64,000 bases of DNA from Rhodomicrobium sp. GTDB taxonomy: Bacteria > Pseudomonadota > Alphaproteobacteria > Rhizobiales > HXMU1428-3. Position numbers and translations under genes: made by a program. Location of the stretch: assembly GCA_021604665.1 (NCBI GenBank), contig BQJK01000004.1:164197-228196 (forward strand), written 5' to 3'. Under the pieces are notes generated by a model, which saw only the letters and a program-made list of their open reading frames with translations, had not been told where the DNA came from and did no database searches. Positions 35,016-43,542 of the stretch are shown here, piece by piece. How positions within the stretch are numbered: position 1 is the first letter of the stretch; each line of letters starts with the position of its first letter.

Positions 35016-36542
35016 TTACAGCGCCGCCAATTTATACGTCATTTCTGCATCCGGGTATAACTCATTAAAGCAAACAGCAACACCCGTATCCTGCACAACC
35101 CGGCAATGGTTGCGCCGCAAGTCCCTCACCTGAGTGACGCCGCATGAATGAGCTATCAAGCCGCTGCCATACTGAATTTTATTCGCAAAATTCGCAACCC
35201 TCACCGCCTTGTCCGATGGATCAAGACCGCGCTGTAAACGCCGGTTATGTGTGGTAATACCCGTTGGGCAGGTGTTCTTATTACATTTCAGCGCTTGTAT
35301 GCAGCCCAATGCAAACATAAACCCCCTGGCAGTTGAGACAGTATCCGCCCCAGCGCAATAAGCCCAGGCAACTTCAGCAGGTGTAATTAGCTTACCAGAG
35401 GCATTGACCTTAATCCGCTCACGCAAGCCAAATTCATTCAGCTTATCAACCAGCAAAGGCAAGGCCTGGCGGATGGGTAATCCAACATTATCAATCAATG
35501 GCATTGGTGCCGCCCCAGTGCCTCCATCGCCAGAATCAACCGTAATAAAATCCGGCGCAGAGGCAATCCCCCGCTTATGGATCTCTTTGGCAAAATCATC
35601 AAACCAGTCAGTACCGCCAATCACCATTTTTATGCCAACAGGCTTTTTCACAAGGCCGCGCACCAGGTCAATAAAATCCAACAATGACTGAACATTATCA
35701 ATCTCCGGATGACGGTTAAATGAGATAGAGGGCTCCCCCTCGCTAATGCCGCGGATCCGCGCAATCTCTGCGGTCACCTTAGCGCCAGGTAATATACCGC
35801 CTTTACCCGGCTTTGCCCCCTGGCTCAGTTTAATCTCAAACATTTTTACAAACGGAAATGTACCAAGCTCTCTCAGCTTATCCTGATCAAGATGCCCTTC
35901 AGCATTACGCACGCCGTATTTAGCCGTCCCAATCTGAAAGACGATATCCGCATTGCCATGCATGTGATACGGCGAAAGCCCACCCTCGCCTGTGTTCATC
36001 CAACAGCCAGCCAGCTCGGCCCCTTTAGAGAGCGCCTTAACAGCTGGGCCCGAAAGCGCACCAAAACTCATACCAGAGATGTTGATAACTGAATTGGTGA
36101 CATAAGGCGTCTCGCACCCTTCACCAAAGGTGATATAAGCCGGCTCCTGAGCCTCAGAATCAAGCAGAGGAAAGGCGCTATTGTTAAAAATAACCGTCCC
36201 CGCCACGTTGAGATTTTTCGTGGAGCCAAACGCAACCGTATTATCCACCCCGCGCGAGGATTTATAAACCCAATCCCGCTCAGCCCGGTTAAAGGGCATC
36301 TCCTCCCGGTCCATGGCAAAGAAATATTGCCGGAAGAACTCCCCCAACTCAGAGAAGATATAACGAAACCGGCCAATCACCGGGTAGTTATAGCGTATGC
36401 TGTCACGGGTCTGGGTTTTATCGATAAAAAACAGCAAGATGCCATAAATGGCTATCAAGCCGAGGAGAAAGATAAAAAACGCCGAGAGATAGACCATCCC
36501 CGCCATCGCATATTGGAAAAATATATTCATCGACATTGTCAT
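35016..36542 (-). CDS. FMN-binding glutamate-synthase-family oxidoreductase, membrane-anchored
   Basis: 508 residues. An N-terminal hydrophobic segment (about 10-36) suggests membrane attachment. The rest is the FMN/synthase domain of glutamate synthase: TGEGGLSPYHMHGNADIVFQ, GAKPGKGGILPGAKV, DFITVDSGDGGTGAAP, and the Fe-S cluster cysteines in CIQALKCNKNTCPTGI. There is no glutaminase domain, so it is a stand-alone domain protein whose true reaction is usually unknown. Three in-frame ATGs lie within the first five codons; GGGAG fits best with the second. It is co-directional with the downstream esterase. Confidence 0.88.
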   Translation of the reverse strand: MTMSMNIFFQYAMAGMVYLSAFFIFLLGLIAIYGILLFFIDKTQTRDSIRYNYPVIGRFRYIFSELGEFFRQYFFAMDREEMPFNRAERDWVYKSSRGVDNTVAFGSTKNLNVAGTVIFNNSAFPLLDSEAQEPAYITFGEGCETPYVTNSVINISGMSFGALSGPAVKALSKGAELAGCWMNTGEGGLSPYHMHGNADIVFQIGTAKYGVRNAEGHLDQDKLRELGTFPFVKMFEIKLSQGAKPGKGGILPGAKVTAEIARIRGISEGEPSISFNRHPEIDNVQSLLDFIDLVRGLVKKPVGIKMVIGGTDWFDDFAKEIHKRGIASAPDFITVDSGDGGTGAAPMPLIDNVGLPIRQALPLLVDKLNEFGLRERIKVNASGKLITPAEVAWAYCAGADTVSTARGFMFALGCIQALKCNKNTCPTGITTHNRRLQRGLDPSDKAVRVANFANKIQYGSGLIAHSCGVTQVRDLRRNHCRVVQDTGVAVCFNELYPDAEMTYKLAAL

Positions 36543-36711
36543 ACTCCCAAATATGTGCCCGAAGCCAGCACGCGAACCCTATGATAGTCTGAATAGTATC
36601 AATAGCATTAGATAAAATCCTAACCGATAAAGCCAGCCCCTTATACCCCACAGTAACAACAGATCAGCTCACCTCTCATCACATCACGTCACAATGACTT
36701 CAGAAATAAAA

Positions 36712-36742
36712 AAGGAGGCCATCTGAACAACAGGGCCTCCTT
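36712..36742 (-). terminator. Terminator after the OmpA-family gene
   Basis: AAGGAGGCC (36712-36720) pairs with GGCCTCCTT (36734-36742). A short A run at 36708-36713 gives the U tract on the minus strand. Confidence 0.8.
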
Positions 36743-36782
36743 AATAATATCGCGATAAGCCGCGCAAACTTAGTGAGTGAGC

Positions 36783-37406
36783 TTAGTGAGTAAGATTAGT
36801 CACTTGCACCCGGCGGTTTTCTCCTGAATTTGGGTCATGGAAATCTTTAAGCATTTCTTCGCCATACCCAACAGCCACCAACTTCGTATAGTCGATGCCA
36901 AAATTATCAGTCAGAAAAGTCTTCACTGAAATGGCCCGGCGCTGGCTTAGTGTCAGATTATAATGATCACTGCCTCTGGCATCCGTATGCCCGCCCACAA
37001 GGAAGGTGCCACCCTTTAATTCCTTATTTGAAAGTGCCTGCCCAAGTTTAATCAAGGTCGGTATGGACTGCGGGGTTATATGGGCTGAGTTATAATCAAA
37101 ATAGATCGTCAGATCGATCGTTGGCAGCTTATGCTTCTCGATGATTTCCGCTATCTCTTTGCGGTCCTCAATCGTCTGCTCTTCAACCTTCTTCTTGGCC
37201 ACCTCAATAACCAACCCGCGGGAGCGGATCAGGTCTTTATCAACCGGTTGGCCAAGGCCGCGCGTCAATCGCTTAACAGGTTTTGCCTTCAGCGAGCGAA
37301 CCATATCTTCTGCAGAACCAGCCTCTTCAGCAAAGCTAACACCAACAGATGAAGCAAGAATGCCAAGGGCGGCAACAACAGCGATGAAATGTGAGTTAAG
37401 AGCCAT
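36783..37406 (-). CDS. OmpA-family peptidoglycan-binding protein
   Basis: About 207 residues from the ATG at 37406, chosen because GAGGAGGG lies directly upstream; the longer frame from 37424 would begin before that site. A signal peptide (about 1-24, ending SFA) and a polar linker lead to a C-terminal OmpA domain: IYFDYNSAHIT, GGTFLVGGHTDARGSDHYNLTLSQRRA, and GYGEEMLKDFHDPNSGENRRVQV. Such proteins link the outer membrane to peptidoglycan. The gene stands alone; a terminator follows. Confidence 0.9.
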   Translation of the reverse strand: MALNSHFIAVVAALGILASSVGVSFAEEAGSAEDMVRSLKAKPVKRLTRGLGQPVDKDLIRSRGLVIEVAKKKVEEQTIEDRKEIAEIIEKHKLPTIDLTIYFDYNSAHITPQSIPTLIKLGQALSNKELKGGTFLVGGHTDARGSDHYNLTLSQRRAISVKTFLTDNFGIDYTKLVAVGYGEEMLKDFHDPNSGENRRVQVTNLTH

Positions 37407-37897
37407 GATGCCCTCCTCTGTCAAATTTTATTAAAGGGTGGTTTTATTAAATAGAGATGCAGGTTCATAAGCATCCAACCACAACCTTTAGGTGATGAAT
37501 ATCTATAAAGATTATACATCCTCAGATAGGTCGGCGCAAAACCTTAAAGATTAAATATCTGTCACATATATCCCCTAACTTATTACATCTATCCTTTTGA
37601 AATATATAAACTACCTTATCCAATTACATTACGAAGAATTAATACTAATTCACTTGCGCCTTAAAAGGACGGGTGGTTACTATGAGGAATGCAACTATAG
37701 GCAAGCAAGCTAACCGTAGGAAAAAGCATCACGCTGACAGCTCCAGTTTAACCTTTATTCAACCTTGAATATCGTTAGACAAGAAAATCAGCCCCGAGTT
37801 CAGCAAAACAATGCCTTTAGCAATGGATTTTTCATACCCATGCGCTAAGAGCTGAAGCACAACCGAGCAGCAATTTAATAACGATGAAGGACATAAG
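37407..37897. other. Intergenic region between divergent OmpA and multihaem genes
   Basis: About 490 AT-rich bases with no supported gene. It must carry the promoters for both neighbours, but no confident -35/-10 or operator was identified. Confidence 0.4.
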
Positions 37898-40800
37898 ATG
37901 AAAGCCAATGCCCATAGAAATAAGAGCAGGCATTTTAATCAATCTGGTCCGCATCAGGGAGAGACGCAAATGAAACATGATAATCACCCCCATGATAATC
38001 AAACCCTGAGACAGCGTCTGAAGCTCGCCCTCCCGGCTCTCTTGCTTGGTGCCAGCCTCACAAGCCTTCCCGCCCCAGCCAGCGCCGCAGACGACCTTGA
38101 GAATGGCAAATACATGTTCACCATCGCAGGCTGTGGCTCTTGCCACGGAAAAAACGGTGACCCTTCACGATTGACCGGCGGCTATGAAATCAAAACTGAT
38201 TTCGGCACCTTCGTCACCCCAAATATATCCCCGGATCCAGAACACGGCATTGGCAAATGGACCAAAGCAGATTTTTACGCCGCGCTGAAAGAAGGCGTCT
38301 CCCCAAAGGGCAGCCATTATTATCCAACATTCCCTTACGCCTCTTATGCTGGCATGACGAAAAAAGATATCTTCGACATTTTTGATTATATTAAATCGCT
38401 ACCAGCCATCGCCATCAAATCCGTCGAGCATAAGCTCAATTTCCCTTACAATCTGAGAAACAGCATCGGCCTCTGGAAAATTGCCGCCGATCTACCTGAT
38501 GATTTTTCACCCGCCAATAATAAGAGCGACGCTTTTAACCGCGGCAAATATCTGGTTGAGCATGTCGCCCATTGCGGAGAATGCCACACACCGCGCACCT
38601 CGCTCTTTCAAACCCTGGATCAATCCCGCCGCTTTCAAGGCGCAGAACTCCCCAATGGCGTCTCAGCCCCCGGCATTACAGCTAAAAAACTCCAGCGCAA
38701 AGGCCTGGAAACATTCCTGAAATCCATGACAGAAGGGCTAACCCTGCGCGGTAAGCCAATGGAGAATAAAGGCATGCTCAAAGTCGTCAAAAACATGAAG
38801 AAACTTTCAAGTGACGACCATCAGGCGATCTATGCCTACCTCTCAGAAACTGACCCTGCAAAGCAAGAACCTGTTGTAAAAGTCACCCCTGTTGCTCTCA
38901 CAACACCAGAGCCGGTCATAGCCTCCACAGATAACGTGCTAACCAATGACACAGAGCAGTTCTTTGCCAAATATTGCTCAAATTGCCATGGCTCAGGCGG
39001 TAAGGTCGCGGCCAGAAAAGACTTTAAATACACCAACCTGCAAGACCTCGCCCTGGATGCCTCACTGATCACACCCGGCAACCCGGATAAGTCAGATATC
39101 TATCTCTCTGTTGTCGATGGCACCATGCCCAAACATGGCGAACGTCCAGCAGCAGATGAAGTCGCAGCTTTGGCTAAATGGATCACCGACCTGAAAAAGC
39201 AAGACACGCAAGTCGCTGAAAAAACAAAAAAGCAGCCTTCTATCAAGGTTGAAGAAGATGGGCTATCAGAAGTTGGCGCCCCCGGCGATGATACGGCCGC
39301 GGGTGATGAAGCCGGCAAAGATCTAGCTGAAACTGATGACGGCGCAGCCGTTGATAATAGCGGCGAAGAGTTAGCAGAGAGAACATTCATCACCGATGAA
39401 GATCTCTATAAAGCTGTGCTGAATGATCTCATATCACTTTCTGAGTTTGACCGTAAATCAACACGCTATATCTCTCACGCCCATCTCTATAACGCGGCTC
39501 CAGAAAATGTGACAGAAGCCCAGCTACAGGCCAACCTCACATATTTCAATCTGGCCACAGCCAAAATGATCAACTCTGTCAGCTATGCACCAAAATTGCA
39601 TAAGCCTGAACCGGTTGAGGGCACAAACGGCACAGTGCTGCGCATCAATGTAGATGACCTGGATTGGGGTTCAGAAAAATGGGACGAGATTGAAGCTCTA
39701 TACCCTTACTCTGTCGCTGGTAGCAAAGGCGATGCCCTACACCAGATCCAAAATATCACCCATGCGAAAGCCCCGATCATTCGTGGTGACTGGCTCGCTT
39801 TCACGGCAACCCGAGCCCCGCTATACAACACACTGCTCAACTTCCCAGACACACTGGACGGGCTGGAAAAACAAATTGGCATTGATGCCAACCGCAATAT
39901 TGATAAAGGCGATGTCATCCGCGCCGCCTTCACTGATGGCCAGTCCGGCGTGTCAGATCATAACCGCCTGATCGAACGCCATGACCTCCCCCGCGGCGGC
40001 TACTACTGGAAATCATATGACTTTGGTGGCAGCGATGGCGAACGCTCACTTCTACAACATCCGTTCGGCCCGAAAGGTGTTCATAATCTACCCGATCATG
40101 CAGAACCATTTGTCCATGATGGCGGCGAAGTTTTCTTCCAACTGCCAAACGGCCTGCAAGCTTATTATCTGGCAGATGGCAAAGACAAGTTCATCCCATC
40201 CGGCCCAACTGAAGTGGTGCGTGATCATACCCGCCCACCAGGGCTTGGCATCGAAGTTGTTAACGCCGCCTCCTGCATGTCTTGTCATGCTGATGGCATC
40301 ATCTTCAAACGTGATGAGCTACGCAACTTTGCCGAAAAATCTTCAAGCTTCACCGTTAATCAGATGAAATTCCTGAAGGAGCTTTATCCCGGTAAAGAAG
40401 TGCTGCGCAAATATTACAAAGAAGACCAAAAGGCCTTCACCACAGCGCTCTTGGCACTCGGCATTGGCCGCACCCTGGAAGATGGACGCTATGAGAATAT
40501 CTCAGTGGTAACAGAAGGCAGCAAAAACCCGCGTGAAATCATCGGCTACCTTGCTGACCAATATCAGCACTCACTCGACCAAGCGCGGGTCGCCGCTGAA
40601 TTCGGCCTCGAAACCGATGACTTTTACAGACGCATAGAATCAATCCCGTCGAAACATAACCAGGCACTACGTGAAGGCTTGCGTATCCGTGACCTGCTGC
40701 GCAATGGCCAGCGCGTTATGCGCAACCAGTTCGAGCAGCTGTTCCCCGTCATGGTGCCCGGCATAACAGGGCTGGATTCTATCACGCATCTTACAAGCAA

Positions 40801-41341
40801 CACAAAAGATCACACCAAAACAGATGCAAAAGATAATATCAGCTTTGTCGCCCTCACCTCGAAAGACCGCAAAGAGAAGAAGAAGAAGCGACTGAACCTG
40901 GTTGTTAAGGTTCCTAAAAACACCTTCCATTTCGGTGAGACCTTAAACTTCACAGTCTCAACAGACAAAACCTGCGAGCTCAACATTATCTATAAACAGG
41001 CTGATGGCTCCATCGTCACCCTGCCACCAGAAATGAGCGGTGAGCAGGTGTTGGGCAACCCAATCCTCAAAGCCGGTGAAAAACGCCACCTCCCCGTCTC
41101 GGATAAGGTCAAGCTGCGCTTTGCCCCACCAGCGGGAGATGAAGAACTCTTCGTTCAGTGCCGTGCTGGCGGCCTGAAAGAACACCGCGTCGATGAAAAG
41201 AAAATCGATCAAATCAAAAAAGAGTTTACTGAAGAATATGCAACACGAGGCCTCCGCATCGAGATCGACAAACATGCCGAACCCGAGCGTAGAATTCATG
41301 ATGCAACGTCTATTAAATTTCACGTAACGTCCGGCAAATAA
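37898..41341 (+). CDS. Large secreted tetra-c-haem protein with a C-terminal DUF4384-like domain
   Basis: 1147 residues from the first ATG (AAGGA 6 bases upstream). The ATG at 37970 has an equally good GGGAG site and gives a standard signal peptide (LKLALPALLLGASL, cleaved near PASA). Four c-haem motifs are present: CGSCH 79-83, CGECH 226-230, CSNCH 360-364 and CMSCH 793-797. The first two lie in a di-haem region like that of alcohol-dehydrogenase cytochrome subunits. The third is a separate class I domain, followed by an acidic linker (about 435-490). The fourth sits in a large region (about 500-960, ISHAHLYNAAPENVT, GGYYWKSYDFGGSDG) that I do not recognise by function. The end (about 1000-1110, LVVKVPKNTFHFGETLNFTV) resembles DUF4384. 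It is probably a periplasmic or surface electron-transfer protein. A small Cys/Lys-rich secreted protein gene follows after 27 bases. Confidence 0.8.
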   Translation: MKANAHRNKSRHFNQSGPHQGETQMKHDNHPHDNQTLRQRLKLALPALLLGASLTSLPAPASAADDLENGKYMFTIAGCGSCHGKNGDPSRLTGGYEIKTDFGTFVTPNISPDPEHGIGKWTKADFYAALKEGVSPKGSHYYPTFPYASYAGMTKKDIFDIFDYIKSLPAIAIKSVEHKLNFPYNLRNSIGLWKIAADLPDDFSPANNKSDAFNRGKYLVEHVAHCGECHTPRTSLFQTLDQSRRFQGAELPNGVSAPGITAKKLQRKGLETFLKSMTEGLTLRGKPMENKGMLKVVKNMKKLSSDDHQAIYAYLSETDPAKQEPVVKVTPVALTTPEPVIASTDNVLTNDTEQFFAKYCSNCHGSGGKVAARKDFKYTNLQDLALDASLITPGNPDKSDIYLSVVDGTMPKHGERPAADEVAALAKWITDLKKQDTQVAEKTKKQPSIKVEEDGLSEVGAPGDDTAAGDEAGKDLAETDDGAAVDNSGEELAERTFITDEDLYKAVLNDLISLSEFDRKSTRYISHAHLYNAAPENVTEAQLQANLTYFNLATAKMINSVSYAPKLHKPEPVEGTNGTVLRINVDDLDWGSEKWDEIEALYPYSVAGSKGDALHQIQNITHAKAPIIRGDWLAFTATRAPLYNTLLNFPDTLDGLEKQIGIDANRNIDKGDVIRAAFTDGQSGVSDHNRLIERHDLPRGGYYWKSYDFGGSDGERSLLQHPFGPKGVHNLPDHAEPFVHDGGEVFFQLPNGLQAYYLADGKDKFIPSGPTEVVRDHTRPPGLGIEVVNAASCMSCHADGIIFKRDELRNFAEKSSSFTVNQMKFLKELYPGKEVLRKYYKEDQKAFTTALLALGIGRTLEDGRYENISVVTEGSKNPREIIGYLADQYQHSLDQARVAAEFGLETDDFYRRIESIPSKHNQALREGLRIRDLLRNGQRVMRNQFEQLFPVMVPGITGLDSITHLTSNTKDHTKTDAKDNISFVALTSKDRKEKKKKRLNLVVKVPKNTFHFGETLNFTVSTDKTCELNIIYKQADGSIVTLPPEMSGEQVLGNPILKAGEKRHLPVSDKVKLRFAPPAGDEELFVQCRAGGLKEHRVDEKKIDQIKKEFTEEYATRGLRIEIDKHAEPERRIHDATSIKFHVTSGK

Positions 41342-41368
41342 ACCGGCACATCTAACTGGAGAACTGAA

Positions 41369-41629
41369 ATGAAAAAACTATTCGCCCTTTTCGCCGTCCT
41401 CGGCATGATCATGGTCGGCACTGCCGGTCCTGCATCAGCAAAATGCTATGCCTGGAAAAAAGTCTGTAAGCCTGTTTACAAACATAAAGTTGTCTGGGGC
41501 TGGTGCAAAAACAGCTATGGTTACAAGTACCAGTGTAAAAAGAAAAAGCTCATCAAAGTCGGCCACAAATGCCACAATAAATGCGTGAGCTGGAAGCCAA
41601 AACACCACTACAAGAAAAAATACTACTAG
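41369..41629 (+). CDS. Small secreted Cys/Lys/Tyr-rich protein
   Basis: 86 residues: a clear signal peptide (1-24, ending PASA) and a ~62-residue mature part with six cysteines and about twenty lysines, plus many Tyr, His and Trp. The cysteine spacing is irregular (KCYAWKKVC, GWCKNSYGYKYQC, KCHNKC), with no haem CxxCH. A KCHNKC pair near the end could bind metal or form disulphides. GGAG lies 8 bases before the ATG and the start is 27 bases after the multihaem gene, so they form one operon. I do not recognise the family. The strong positive charge suggests binding to cell-surface polyanions or to the partner protein. Confidence 0.7.
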   Translation: MKKLFALFAVLGMIMVGTAGPASAKCYAWKKVCKPVYKHKVVWGWCKNSYGYKYQCKKKKLIKVGHKCHNKCVSWKPKHHYKKKYY

Positions 41630-41670
41630 GGTCAGATCTGGCAGCATTGCCAATCATCTCTTGATTAAAG

Positions 41671-41698
41671 AAAAGCACCGCATTTCTGCGGTGCTTTT
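41671..41698. terminator. Bidirectional terminator between the multihaem operon and soxB
   Basis: AAAAGCACCGCA (41671-41682) pairs with TGCGGTGCTTTT (41687-41698) around TTTC, followed by T on the plus strand. It closes the convergent plus operon and soxB. Confidence 0.9.
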
Positions 41699-41704
41699 TT
41701 ATCT

Positions 41705-43426
41705 TTATTCAGTTGTTTCAACAACCACCTGGCTCTGACGACTAACCTTAAAGCCCTTATCAGGGGCAGCAGCTGACACGCTCTTTAAATGTGAGGTTAC
41801 CACCTCCCATATTGGCGGCCCCTGCACATCTTCATTCACACTAGCCCACCCAGCCACCTTATAAGTCCGGTTAGCCTCTAGCGGGGCACCCCCGTCTAAA
41901 ACCCTAAGCTCACTAATCCGCGCCCCGGCTTTGGCCGCAGGGTTAATGCGATAAGCAAGCCCGCCAACACGCACCATATCCCCCCCTTGTGCATAATAAG
42001 GGTCTTCATTGAAAAGATTATCCGCCACATCCTCAAGCACCGCTTTTATCTCAGTGCCAGTCATATCAGCTTTATAAACAGAAGGGTAAGTGATCGCCGT
42101 CGCGTTATAGAGATCTTCCATTTTCATCATGTCTCCTGGTACCAGGCTTGTCCCCCAGCGGAAGCCCGGAGAAAGCGCAATTTCCGCTTCCATCTCTTCT
42201 CTCAGCGCCGCACAGATAAGATCATCATAACTACCGTTGAACGTCCCCCGGCGATAAAGCAGATCATCCACCAGCCCAATCTCGGTTTTAAGTTCAGCCT
42301 CAAACGGTGCCCTCACCTCAGATATTTTAGCGCTAACGTCATTAGCCGGCGCCACAACATCTGAAAAAATCGGAATGAGCTTAAAAGCAAAATTCTTCAC
42401 CTCACCGCCCGCCACATCAAGGTCAAGACGTGAGAGAAACTTACCATTCGAGCCAGAGGCAACCAGCAGAGTTTTGCCAACCTGCTTCACTTCCGGCAAG
42501 GCATCATGTGTGTGTCCAGTCAAAATTACATCAATGCCCTTCAACCGGGCCGCCATCTTCGCATCAACATCAAAACCATTATGAGAGAGCAGCACAACAA
42601 GCCCAGCACCCTGGCGTTTTGCGGCCTCCACATGGGCTTGCACCGCCTCCTCGCGGATGCCAAATGACCAGTCAGGCATCATCCAGCGCGGGTTAGCAAT
42701 CGGTGTATAAGGAAAGGCCTGGCCGATTACCGCAACCTTCACGCCGCCGCGCTCAAAATAAGCGGTTGAGTCAAAAACAGGTTCTTCCCAGGTGGCATCG
42801 AAAACATTGCCGCCAAGAAACGGGTAAGCCAAAGCGTCAATCGCGCTCTTCACCCGCTCTGCCCCGTAAGTAAATTCCCAATGCCCCGTCATCGCATCCG
42901 GCTTGAGAAGCGCCATGACATCAATTACATCCTGGCCCTCAGTCTTAAGGGCTGTGTAACTTCCCTGCCAGCTATCACCACCATCAAGCAGCAGGCAAGC
43001 ACCAGGTCGCTCAGCCCGCACGGCCTCAATCAACGTTGCCAGTCTGTCAACACCCCCCATCTTGCCATAGCTTTTGGCAAGAGCCTCAAACTCGACAGAG
43101 CTAAGCGCATATGCCGCCCGGCTAGAGGGTTTGATACTATAAAAATCAAGAAAGTCTTGCCCCGTAAGATGCGGCACAGTCGCCGTCTCGCCGCCACCGC
43201 CAAGGTTAAGCGAGGGCTCTCTGAAATAAACAGGCTTTAGCTGCGCATGGAGGTCAGAGAAATGCAGCAGCGTCACCTGCCCCAGCGCTTTGAAAGATAG
43301 CAGGTCATCCTGGCTCAGGCTTTGCGCTGCTGCCGCTTGCACAATCCCCCCCAGCCCACCATTAAGCGCAGGGGCAAAAGCACTCACCGCAACAGCCGCC
43401 TGCAAAAACTCCCGGCGCGTGATCAT
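41705..43426 (-). CDS. soxB: Thiosulfohydrolase SoxB
   Basis: About 573 residues from the ATG at 43426, chosen because GGAGGAGGGG is directly upstream and the protein then begins with a twin-arginine signal (ITRREFLQAAVAVSAFAP). Dinuclear-manganese phosphoesterase motifs: LLHFSDLHAQLKP, LLDGGDSWQGSYTALKT, MTGHWEFTYG, LLSHNGFDVD and LTGHTHDALPEV. The C-terminal 5'-nucleotidase-like part has SPGFRWGTSLVPGD, DVADNLFNEDPYYAQGGDMVRVGG and AGWASVNEDVQGPPIW, all SoxB-specific compared with ordinary 5'-nucleotidases. It releases sulfate from SoxYZ-bound sulfonate during thiosulfate oxidation. No soxXYZA is seen nearby. Confidence 0.93.
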   Translation of the reverse strand: MITRREFLQAAVAVSAFAPALNGGLGGIVQAAAAQSLSQDDLLSFKALGQVTLLHFSDLHAQLKPVYFREPSLNLGGGGETATVPHLTGQDFLDFYSIKPSSRAAYALSSVEFEALAKSYGKMGGVDRLATLIEAVRAERPGACLLLDGGDSWQGSYTALKTEGQDVIDVMALLKPDAMTGHWEFTYGAERVKSAIDALAYPFLGGNVFDATWEEPVFDSTAYFERGGVKVAVIGQAFPYTPIANPRWMMPDWSFGIREEAVQAHVEAAKRQGAGLVVLLSHNGFDVDAKMAARLKGIDVILTGHTHDALPEVKQVGKTLLVASGSNGKFLSRLDLDVAGGEVKNFAFKLIPIFSDVVAPANDVSAKISEVRAPFEAELKTEIGLVDDLLYRRGTFNGSYDDLICAALREEMEAEIALSPGFRWGTSLVPGDMMKMEDLYNATAITYPSVYKADMTGTEIKAVLEDVADNLFNEDPYYAQGGDMVRVGGLAYRINPAAKAGARISELRVLDGGAPLEANRTYKVAGWASVNEDVQGPPIWEVVTSHLKSVSAAAPDKGFKVSRQSQVVVETTE

Positions 43427-43542
43427 ACGCCCCTCCTCCGTTTGTAGCAGTTTTAAAGTACATAAGCGCACTGCTAGTTAAGCAGCAGGACTTGGCAACA
43501 ATTTGTAAGGCGGCAAGCCGCAGCGCCTTACCATCATGGGCG

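Noticed and set aside
41705..43426. Ordinary secreted 5'-nucleotidase
   Set aside because: GHWEFTYG, SPGFRWGTSLVPG and the AGWASVNEDVQGPPIW end are SoxB-specific, and the twin-arginine signal also fits SoxB.
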